From NCBI GenBank assembly GCA_018902385.1, contig JABSSW010000050.1:62001-126000 (forward strand): DNA of 64,000 nucleotides. Reading direction: 5' to 3'. The stretch comes from Physcia stellaris. Lineage: Eukaryota > Ascomycota > Lecanoromycetes > Caliciales > Physciaceae. Positions 55,748 through 64,000 of this stretch are shown one piece after another. Below the pieces are notes generated by a model, which saw nothing but the letters and a program-made list of their open reading frames with translations, did not search any database and had not been told where the DNA came from. The position numbers were made by a program, and so were the translations under genes. How positions within the stretch are numbered: the first letter of the stretch is position 1; each line of letters opens with the position of its first letter.

Positions 55748-56873
55748 ATGACAAGAATATTACGATTACGTAAAGATGCGAAATCTGGCAATAACACTAA
55801 ATACCTTTGCAAGCAAGATCTTGTGTATAAAACCGGACCTGGCAAACAGGAGGGTTATGTACATGTCCGGAATCTTCACAGAGGACTATCCGTCGAGGGA
55901 GAGGTATATCAACATCTTCTTTTCGAAGCAAGGCCGGGCTTCTACGTTACAAAACACAGTGTCAGCCTGAAAGATAAAGAGCGTGATGGCTACACTCTCG
56001 TCGGAGCAGGGGTCAAGGTAGAGGTCCTCGATGTAAAGAGTGGTAAGTGATCCCAGCCGACCCTGTCTTCACCTGGGACAAAATAGAAGGCTCTGTGCTG
56101 ACAGTCAGCCCCCAGGACCTATTTCAGCAGTACATGCATTCCTCAGAGAACGCATAGAATGGGTCGTAAAATTGCTCAATGGCAGCGACGAGGTATTGCG
56201 TTGCAATCCTGCGACTTTGGTGCCGATCGAGGATATATCGAATGTCGACGGGGAATTTGGGCAGTGGAGGAGCATCGAAAATGCCAGGAAATTGCAGCAG
56301 CAGCGGGAAATTTATAGAGAATGGAAAAGGCAGCAGCCGACCAGAATGGGAACCCACGGTATAAGTTATGGGGAATCGGAACCGGCGCTGCTGAGGAGCA
56401 TGGAAACGTTCCCGCAGCCGCAGCGGGAAAGCTATGGGGAATCGGAAGGGCAGCCGCAGAGAAGTATGGAAGCCCGCGGTATAAGTCATGAGGAATTGGA
56501 ACCGCCGCTGCAGAGGAGTATGGAAACTTTCCCGCAGCCGCAGAGAAGTATGCAAGCCCGCGATATAAGTTATGAGGAATCGGAACCGCCGCTGCAGAGA
56601 AGTATGGATACTTTACCGCAGCAGCAGCGGGAACGTGATGAAGAATTGGATTCGGAACAGCAGCTGCAGAGGGATCGGGAAGACCTCGAGGAAGTGTTGC
56701 AGCAGTGGCTGATAGACATCCAAGGGGGCAGGTCCCCCCAAGGACATGACGAGGGCGATGATCCGCCCCCATACCCCATATGGGATGAAATGGAAAACGT
56801 ACTCCAAGGAGATGACGAAAGCGAGGTTCTGCCACCATACACAGAATATGAGGACTTGCTATTATTTCAATAA
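55748..56873 (+). CDS. SH3-like paralogue A with internal repeats and PPxY tail
   Basis: Exons are 55748..56042 (295 bases) and 56116..56873, giving 350 residues. I do not recognise a named family. The N-terminus MTRILRLRKD matches paralogue C (MGKILRLLED). Shared positions follow: a GYVHVRNL strand (GWVLVK in the others), ARPGFY, and VKVEVLD just before the intron. After the intron, RIEWVVKLLNGSDEVLRC and PATLVPIE resemble a second SH3-like module. Residues about 150-240 hold imperfect 28-residue repeats (ISYEESEPPLQRSMETFPQ). The C-terminus is acidic with PPPYP and LPPYTEY, both fitting PPxY-like WW-domain ligands. No signal peptide or membrane helix, so probably cytosolic. Confidence 0.7.
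56352..56635 (+). repeat. Imperfect 84-base coding repeats in paralogue A
   Basis: Copies start near 56352, 56472 and 56556. The second and third are 84 bases apart (28 residues); the first is 120 bases from the second because of a 12-residue extra block (RESYGESEGQPQ). Each encodes a variant of GISYEESEPPLQRSMETFPQ. Confidence 0.8.
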
Positions 56874-57448
56874 TGATGTCTAGCCACTTGTATGTCTGGC
56901 AGGTTGATGTCAATGGAATCCACAAAGTGCTTGGGTTCAAGGTCACAAATAAAGCAACATTAAGGTCATTCTTAGTAATTAACAAAGCCCCGACACGCTC
57001 AAATTCATGTTTCCACTTATGTACAAGGTTTACGAATATTATAGATCTTGATCGAGTGTAGAAGCCTGTTTCTGACGTGCATGCAGTCAGTCGAGTTCCA
57101 CGATGGTTTGCTTGCCGTATGAAACTTATCGACTACGGAGCAATCAACCACTGACTGAACTAGACTACTTAAAGGTTCAGTTGGAGGCCTACGACTCGTG
57201 AAGATAACGAGCTGCATAAGTCATTGTGCGGAAGTCATTGAAGTTGCTCGTGCATTGGCACGATGCGAGGGTCACGCATCAGCAATGAGTGAGGAAATTC
57301 AAGTACATTCTCCTATGTGGTTATTGCAAGTAAACCTAGCAGGCATCTCCGAAAAGCTTGACGACTTCAAGCGTCCTGTCGAGGAAACCAAAACTTATCC
57401 GCCAAGCTATCAGCAAAAATATCTACCTCCCTCCTCAATCGGCAATCT
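56874..57448. other. Intergenic with a weak plus-strand frame
   Basis: Between convergent paralogues A and B. A plus-strand frame with ATG at 57285 runs to 57488 (67 residues), overlaps the 3' end of B and contains a YPPSYQQ (PPxY-type) string. It has no recognised start region or domain, so I do not call a gene. Confidence 0.4.
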
Positions 57449-58123
57449 TCATCTCAACTTTCTCGCGATCCTCAGTATTATGTCATAACCACCAGATTGG
57501 TACGGCGGTGGAGGAGTCTCCGATCTACCAACTGGGCACTCTGGACCTCCTGTACTGCGGAATACAGTCGGCATGAGGCGTTTTAGATCCAACGTTCGAC
57601 CGCTTAGAGCGAAGACCCTGAGGAGCTGCTGAGTATTTGTGGGAACCTCCACTGCCTCCAGTAGCCACGGCAGACACATGCCCAGCTTATCGCTGCCGTC
57701 GATCTGCTTGAATACCCAGCAGCCTTTAAGATCTGAGGATGCGAAGAAGGTACCTAACAGCAAGTCAGCAGAGCTTTTACTCCTGCTTCCACCATACGCT
57801 TCGGAGCAATAGAACTAGGATCACTCACTCGGGCGGGTACAGATAACCTGTACTATGGCTCCTTGATCGACTTTTGTGTCTCCGATGCGGATAATGCCTC
57901 TTGTTCGGTAGAACCCTGGCTTCGCTTTGGCGACGTAGTCCTCGGGGACCAGGCCTGGGAGAGTACTACCGTGAGACAGCTTTTTCACCAGGACCCAGCC
58001 ACCACTTGGCGGTTGGAGTGCTTGCACAAGATCGTTTGTGTAGATCTTCGCATCCAGAGGATTGGGCGGTGGCGTGGAAGTAGGGAGATCGTAATCTTTG
58101 AGGACGCGGTAGATTTTTGGCAT
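57449..58123 (-). CDS. SH3-like paralogue B with PPPPY tail
   Basis: Exons on the minus strand are 58123..57829 (295 bases, as in A) and 57753..57449, giving 199 residues. The first module is the clearest SH3-like unit of the group: RVLKDYD in the ALYDY position, GWVLVKKL at the conserved Trp, and LPGLVPEDYVA in the GxxPxNYV position. Then KPGFYRTRG and GAIVQVICTRP precede the intron. The second module reads KGCWVFKQIDGSDKLGMCLP and LLEAVEV. The tail ends with TPPPPYQSGG, a PPxY motif, and a short basic end. The ORF is intact. The family appears undescribed to me; an adaptor role is only inferred from the motifs. Confidence 0.72.
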
Positions 58124-58746
58124 TTTTAGGCGCTTCCGATAAGTATATTCCTGGGGAAGAGGTTGGGAGTCCTGTGTGGTACTGGAGCTGGAGAATAGAA
58201 GTCCACGGGAGTTTTGCTTGATACTGACAAGGTGTGGCAGGCTTGGTTGCTGGAATCTGAGAAATGTTGAGGATAGAGCTCTTATATCATAGCAGCCTGG
58301 AACTTGGTGAGTAACCTACCATCAAATTACTCATCAACAAGTAGATCCAAACCTGACGGGTCAAAATACTGACTGGGGAAGATTGTCTCATAGTGGATCT
58401 TCTACTTCGACTTCTCAGTCACTCCATCCGTGACTCACATTCATCTTTTCGTGAGGCACTCACAAGCATCGACCTGTAGAGTCATTCCACCGGGTATCTC
58501 TTCAAACCCGTATGAAGAGTTTTATTCGGTTTTCGATAAAACTCCAGCATGGTGCCGCGCACGTTCATTTAAGGTAACGAATAAGAGCAGGGAGTGATCC
58601 CTTGAAAAGTAATGGAATAGAAGCATGTATGTGGGAATCTTCCATTCAAGATACTAGTGCAAAGTCTTTTTGACATATTCGGGTAAAGTAATTCGCGCCT
58701 TGTTGAACGGGTACTTCTCCCTTACCGTTCGTATTCTCCAACCTAT
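58124..58746. other. Intergenic between paralogues B and C
   Basis: 623 bases with the promoter of B and the 3' flank of C. No further gene seen. Confidence 0.55.
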
Positions 58747-59391
58747 CTAAGATGCCGCCGTTTTCTCACGAGAGTAGTCCTTGGTGTTATCGGCATGTGG
58801 CGGCTGAGCTTCTAGTATCATACTGTAGATATCAACCAGATCGCTTGAACTTGCTTCCCGAGACGTCGCCTTATCATGGGCTCTAATTGGTGGGTGCATC
58901 AGGTCGAGCACAGGCTCTAACATCCCCGGTGGGCAGAGAAGAGTATTCCCTCTCCCATCGAGTGTTCTTATCTTCCATCGTGTATTTGTCAGGCATGCAT
59001 AAACGCCCAGCGAACCTGTTGCAGTCAGCAAATTCTGCTCCACTTCTACGAAGCTCCTAGATCCCCCCAATGCTCTAGAACGACGGTGCATAAAAGGCCA
59101 CTTACTTCTCTTCGTAGCTGTTACCTCCACGACCTCGCCTCTCAGAACACGCTTATTCCCAAACCCGTTATTCATTTCACCTACTGCGCGATAGAAGCCA
59201 GGCTGTGCAGTTATGACACACCGTAGAGGGATCCAGGTAGGGGGTGTTTCCAAGTCCCGGAGTTCTTTGACTAGAACCCATCCGTCTTTGGGAGGAGCGA
59301 GCTTCATCAGTAGATTGCGCTTGTTGAGCTTTGGTCGTGGATCGTTGGGAGCGGCGTAGTAGTCCTCAAGTAGTCGCAGGATTTTTCCCAT
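58747..59391 (-). CDS. SH3-like paralogue C
   Basis: Exons on the minus strand are 59391..59106 and 59015..58747, giving 184 residues. MGKILRLLEDYYAAP gives the ALYDY-like start. DGWVLVKEL, PTWIPLRCVI and QPGFYRAVG follow, with GEVVEVTATKR before the intron. The second module begins SSLGVYACLTNTRWKIRTLD and ends MLEPVLDL. The 90-base intron (59105-59016) has a GTAAGT donor, CTGAC branch point and CAACAG acceptor. It is in frame and stop-free, so an unspliced reading gives a 214-residue protein with a basic insert. It falls at the same position as the intron of A, B and D. Unlike the other three there is no PPxY motif in the tail. Confidence 0.7.
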   Translation of the reverse strand: MGKILRLLEDYYAAPNDPRPKLNKRNLLMKLAPPKDGWVLVKELRDLETPPTWIPLRCVITAQPGFYRAVGEMNNGFGNKRVLRGEVVEVTATKRSKWPFMHRRSRALGGSRSFVEVEQNLLTATGSLGVYACLTNTRWKIRTLDGRGNTLLCPPGMLEPVLDLMHPPIRAHDKATSREASSSDLVDIYSMILEAQPPHADNTKDYSREKTAAS

Positions 59392-60148
59392 GGTTGCAGA
59401 AGGCTGGCACGGTGGATTTCTCGGGTGTTCTGCTTTATGAGGAGGTTCTAAGTTCTAGAACTTGCTTCGTATGAAAGGTCTGAGCTTTTGAGGACTTGAA
59501 AAGGAGGATAGCCGGTGGTTTAAGAATGGAAGAGTAATTGGTGCGTATTGACGACAGTTTGATAGACCTATGTGAGGTCACCATTGCCCTAAAGTAAAAC
59601 ACGTAGTGTCATTGGAGGCATGACTGTAGTGAAAAATAATCCTAGCTGAGTGTCAGTGACTTGAGGCCAGTGTACCAGATAATCTCAGTAGTCGTTCGAA
59701 GCAAGCAGTCATAGGTACCAGCCTATTCCCTTCTTGACGGCGGGATACCATTATTTGAAATCATCACGCGCCAGCATTGACGTACACATGTTGCCGTGAA
59801 TCTTCCGCACTGTGCTGGATAGAGCCACGAATATGTGATTGAGAAATTTGAGCAATTACGGAGTACTCAGCAGAATATGCCCCAGATAAGAATACTATGA
59901 GGAACAGAAGAAAGAGAGAATAGGATACTCTCTCACGCGTGATTGCATACGTCTTCTACTCGATGGGCCGTCCAGTTGGATTGCCGAAAACATGCTCTTC
60001 TCGAATTTATAGCCCATTTTCACTCCCAGAGCCATGGTTACGAAAACATGCCCTTCTCATATCCTTACCCCATTTGCACTTCCAGAGCCATCATCTATCG
60101 CAGGCATGTTTCTCCCACGATCTTCCAGATGCCCTATTGTCGGACTGG
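59392..60148. other. Intergenic between paralogues C and D
   Basis: About 760 bases; promoter of C and 3' flank of D. Frames on the plus strand near 59940-60270 are antisense to D and unsupported. Confidence 0.55.
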
Positions 60149-60926
60149 CTAGTAAGGAGGCGGATTACCCTTCTCAATATCTGCAGAGGTCCCCCGCTCA
60201 CCAAAGACGGTTTGGACGCCTTTCTTAACTTGATCGCGGAGGGAGGCACTCTCCACCGACGACGCGGCTGACAGTGAGAGTGGAAGGATTGATCGCGACG
60301 GCGGTTCAGTCTCGATATCCGCTTTCTCCAGGTAGTCCGGGCGTATTAGTGTTGTCCTACCAGTATTGTCCAGCAGAGCGCATGTCCAGAATCCTTGGGG
60401 TGTTATGTCTGAAGTCATGCCGTTCACCATTAGCAATTCTAAGTTCCAGTAGCTTGGTGGAATGAAACTTTGATCTAAAAAATGAGCTGAGGTACTTACC
60501 ATTTATCTGCAGTATATCTCCAGGCTGAATGATAAGAGAGCCATCTGGGATACCTACCGTCGTCGTTGCACGGTACGGTCCAATTTGTGGTTTCGAAATG
60601 TACGCCTCGGGAACCCCTAAGTAAACTCCGGGGTTAGCATTGCCTTTCAGAGACGTCTTATAAAAGAGACAGATCGCACTACATAATAGAAGGAAGGGAG
60701 GCTCCGGAATTTGCTTACAAGCAGTCGCTGCAGACGTTCGATCCATCTTCTTCACAAGCACCCAGCCGTTCTTGGGGAGCGATAGCTGATACACAAGCTC
60801 CTCCCCCTTAAAGTGAAGTGATTGTCCATTGGAAGATGACGGCGTGGAGTAGCTCTGGCAGACGCGAGAGCATATTGGCAGATCTTTTGGTGCTAGCCGA
60901 TGACGGCGTAGGATAAAGTCGAGCAT
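60149..60926 (-). CDS. SH3-like paralogue D ending in PPPY
   Basis: Exons on the minus strand are 60926..60719, 60616..60500 and 60408..60149, giving 194 residues. The first intron (102 bases, in frame, stop-free, branch point GCTAAC) interrupts the first SH3-like module and is unique to D. Splicing it joins KNGWVLVKKMDR through to WVPEAYIS, restoring the pattern of B. IGPYRATTTVG and PGDILQIN precede the second intron, which is at the family-wide position. The second module reads GFWTCALLDNTGRTTLIRPD and YLEKADIE. The protein ends exactly in GNPPPY. The N-terminus is more diverged than in A-C. Function unknown. Confidence 0.68.
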
Positions 60927-62679
60927 GATCTACGACACTTTTTCAGTGTTTGAATTGTAACTCTGCCGTCAAGGTCCGATCAGCTAAGAGTCTAAGTGGT
61001 GCAAGAGGATGAAAGAGGACAGAAGTATTACGTATGAAAATTTGAGTGCTGAATTCAAGAAGCAGAGCGCGGTGTGGCGGAAATCTAGATCTCGAGCTTT
61101 AAGTGTCAAGCTCAAAACAGACATTGGAGGCAATGGAATTTCCACCCGACATCTGAGACACATTGTGAAGCTATCGTGATATTAAGTGGCAAATTGCATT
61201 ACGACACATTTATTGGATGGTGGTGATGGGAAGATTATGTTCGACATGCTAAACTGCTCATGACCCATGACTCTGTGCTGTCGATTCCGTAAAACTCTTG
61301 TAACTTCGATGACCATAAGGTATGCTTTCGAAACAATCATTCGTAATGCGCGATGGAGGAGAATCAGAATTAAATAAGACACAGGCACTTTTGCTACTAC
61401 CTACTGACTGATCATCAAATTCGAGTCCTCGGCACAGCAAGAGAATGACTTATTTGGGGGAACGAAGTAAGAGAAGGATTTCAATAAACATAGTCCTCTA
61501 TTCGAAAGAATTGGCCTAGACGTCTCACAACGCTTGCAGCGATGGCTCTAGTTACAACTGCCCTTTACCTCCAGTACATACAAGCAGAGCATTTCAGTAT
61601 TGTAGAAAGGGAGAAAGCTTCGATACCTCTAGCTACGCACAGGGTAGTACAATATGATCCATGCCTCGCTCTTCAGACGCCATAGTATCGATTGTGTTCA
61701 GCCAAGGTATAGCTGCTTCACTGATATATACCTCCGAAGTCCGAGTGAGCTACTACGGCAGTAATCATTCCGAAGTCTATGTTTGATAGACGGAAGACAA
61801 GGACCTGAAAGATGCAGATGATACGGACGGTTGATTGATTGATTGATGATTTCTTGTGAGCTCGGTGAGGTCGGTTGCATCCAGTGCGAAAAAGCTAGCC
61901 CAATGAGGTTAGCTTTGTATCATTACGAGTTGGTCAAAGATGACCGAGGGACCACCCAAAGTACCATCGTTCACTGTTCTCATTTCCATGCGATATAAGT
62001 CTTTATCATCAGGCATGAATGCAATCTACCTTTTTAGTACACGCGGTTCACAAGCCTAGAGTGGCAGGTTCCATATGTTAGCCTGCCTCGTCGGCGCTCG
62101 TGTCAGTGCAGTCCAACTTGAAGCTGCTGCATCGCTTTGCCTAGTAACAAATAACAGGGACCGAACACACCTGCCGCTATGTCATTGTGTAGAGGCTGAA
62201 TAAAACTGCCATCCCCAAAGCAATTCTACAGCGTGCCTCAATATCTCGGTGCAGGATGGCATAACCCAGGCAAGAGCGAGGAAAACTTAGGGCCATGAAT
62301 ACAAGACTTCAGGTTCAACACCTCACCTACAATCGTAGATGGAAATCCCACAACTCGCCCAAAATACGACTGCCCAAGAACTTCAGCACTGCCCAAGGTA
62401 TGATGCCTAGGGTGTCCGACGTCTCGTGGTAGCCAATTCCAATAACGGGTCCCTGTCGAAAATCAGTATTTCTGGGCTACGATGGCCCATCAAGAGGACC
62501 ACAACGTGTAATGAAGTGAATAGATTTCAGTAGAAAGGATCTGACTATGGCTTGAAGGATTGAAAGGACTTGTATCAGTCTTTTGAGTTTTATGTGTTAG
62601 CAGGAATCCTGCATCCTGCACCTTGCATCTAGCCGCATTGGTCAAACCATACCACATACCTTTGTAATTTTGTTGCACC
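60927..62679. other. Intergenic, no gene seen
   Basis: About 1.75 kb of normal-composition DNA before the AT-rich island. Only short frames. It contains a four-copy TTGA microsatellite at 61831-61847 and a perfect palindrome GCAGGAATCCTGC at 62600-62612 near the island boundary. Confidence 0.5.
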
Positions 62680-64000
62680 TTTGTTGTATCAAATATTTGT
62701 TGTTTGTTTTTAAATATTGCTTGTTCAGATGTAATACTTAAAGCAAATAGATTTCTTTCTTATGAAATAATTAGCAATACAACAGCTTTATCTATTAACA
62801 GATTATGATTTCTCGATTTTGCGCATTGCACACAAAACAATTCTGAAAATTCTATTTTTTCAAGTTTTTTACTAATTCAATCGAGTAGCAATAAGTCTAT
62901 TCTTTCATTTTTACGTTCTACATCGACATTTCTAAATTCATACAGAGCATTTCATTTTTCGAAGCATTCTCGTCATCATCATGAACGACGAGAAAAACAA
63001 TATTCATCGAATTTCGAAACTGCAAAATTCTAAAAATTGAACACAATGAAACAATGATATCAAAAGCGTATTGATGATTGCTGAATTCTGAAATTACGTC
63101 AGTGATCGTATTAAAATTTCAACTATGCTCGATCAATCAAAACAACGAATTTCTATCACAGACGCAATTGAAACAATTATCGTTAATGCTATTTTTATCG
63201 TTGAAAAATCTGATCAATATAATAAAATTCTCGTCGAATACGAAATCAAGAAAAAGATTTACGACGAAAAACATGAAAAAACACTCGCATATTTGAATTT
63301 CATCGTCGAGAAAAATTCACGAGCACATATCGCAAAATATATCAACGTCGAAAAAGCAAAAAATATGTTGAAAAAACAATACGAAATTTCGAATTTAGTC
63401 ATTTTGAACATGTCATTGCAAGAAATTTGCCGTACAAATCAAACTGACAAAGCCGATTTTGAAAATTATGCTCAACACTTGAAACAACATTGCAACAAAA
63501 TCAAAATCGTCGAAAAAAATATATCAAAATGAATGCTAAAAAGTTTTTTCCGAATGAGTTTATCTGCTCATTTTAATTTTTATGTTTTTCAATTAGTACA
63601 TTTCGTCAAAATCAACGACAAAAAACTTATCATCGATGACATGATGATTGCTTTAATGAATCAGAACAAACGTGAAACGTATGTTGACAACGTTGAAACG
63701 ATCAAAACAATGAAATTCAAATTCGTTTCGAACGAAATCACGTTCAATGAAATCAAAAAAAAACGAAAATAAAAATTTTGTAATGATTGCGATTCGATGA
63801 GACATGATGAATTCTATTGTTTTTATATTCATAAGCATTTACGATTCAAGAATTGAAAATCATATGAAATTAGAAAACATCTGATCGTCGATTACGAAAA
63901 AAACTTTATATCGATTGAAAACAACAAAAAACAAAACATCAACGATAATTCATCTGATAAAGACATTTAACAAAAAAACGATAAAATCAAACGAATACGC
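62680..64000 (+). mobile_element. Copia-type retrotransposon remnant in AT-rich island
   Basis: Base composition shifts abruptly near 62680 to very AT-rich DNA that continues past the window edge. The stretch encodes a stop-interrupted Gag of the Ty1/Copia type (separate entry). Reading the sequence, I find no GG dinucleotide from about 62680 to 64000 and CC only in three CCG triplets, while CG is frequent. A TGTTG that could begin a Copia LTR occurs near 62671, but the matching LTR would be outside the window. Pol is not visible here. Confidence 0.75.
63092..63853 (+). pseudogene. Copia-type Gag with in-frame stop codons
   Basis: One reading frame runs from 63092 to 63853 with internal stops at 63530-63532 (TGA) and 63770-63772 (TAA). 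Segment 1 (ATG 63125) has the UBN2/Gag pattern, with a helix ending KKQYEISNLVILNMSLQEI. Segment 2 contains RMSLSAHFNFYVFQLVHF and KKLIIDDMMIALMNQNKR, matching the usual FRxGLxxxLxPYxFxLI and LSIDDMxxAL blocks. After the second stop the same frame encodes CNDCDSMRHDEFYC (63779-63820), an exact C-x2-C-x4-H-x4-C zinc knuckle. Lys, Asn and Ile are over-represented because of AT bias. The element is not expected to be functional. The 5' limit is the first upstream stop and not a real start. Confidence 0.78.

Noticed and set aside
56176-56985. 269-codon minus-strand frame
   Set aside because: It is antisense to the repeat-rich exon of SH3-like paralogue A; the repeats keep both strands open.

Overview
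The window is nuclear DNA from a filamentous ascomycete (Pezizomycotina; Dothideomycetes is a low-confidence guess). Genes are compact and mostly split by introns of about 45-115 bases with GT..AG ends and CTAAC/CTGAC/CTAAT branch points. The products are typical of Pezizomycotina: an Est1/SMG7-like protein, complex I NDUFA12, the RPL8/uL2 ribosomal protein and an Snf2/Sth1 remodeller with a bromodomain. Two AT-rich islands, at about 22.2-22.6 kb and from 62.7 kb to the end, mark transposon-derived DNA in an otherwise GC-balanced region.

Layout. 1-18 kb: the 3' part of an EST1-like gene, adenosine kinase, a head-to-head pair of ribosome-assembly factors (LTV1 for 40S, LSG1 for 60S), two orphan proteins, an ABHD12-type hydrolase, a small ORF resembling a retroelement protease without its catalytic Asp, an orphan two-exon gene and an acyl-CoA dehydrogenase. 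18-26 kb: a Spo12-like gene, a type II membrane glycosyltransferase-like gene, a TIR element with AT-rich core, and an MFS transporter. 26-44 kb: an ABCC transporter (divergent from the MFS gene), the SUN-like protein Slp1, PGS1 head-to-head with NDUFA12, a secreted GH53-like enzyme and a DDT/WHIM-type chromatin protein. 45-54 kb: ribosomal protein L8/uL2, a BAR-domain protein and the Snf2/Sth1 ATPase. 55.7-61 kb: four diverged paralogues (one +, three -) of what looks like an undescribed family, with two SH3-like modules, an intron at a shared position and, in three of four, a PPxY tail. 62.7-64 kb: an AT-rich, stop-interrupted Copia-type Gag remnant.

Most genes are unlinked housekeeping functions. 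Connections the layout supports are the LTV1/LSG1 and PGS1/NDUFA12 shared promoters, the divergent MFS/ABC pair, and the SH3-like cluster, which appears to have grown by local duplication beside the retroelement remnant. Exon coordinates were worked out by hand from splice signals, reading-frame continuity and remembered family conservation. They are predictions, not transcript-supported models.
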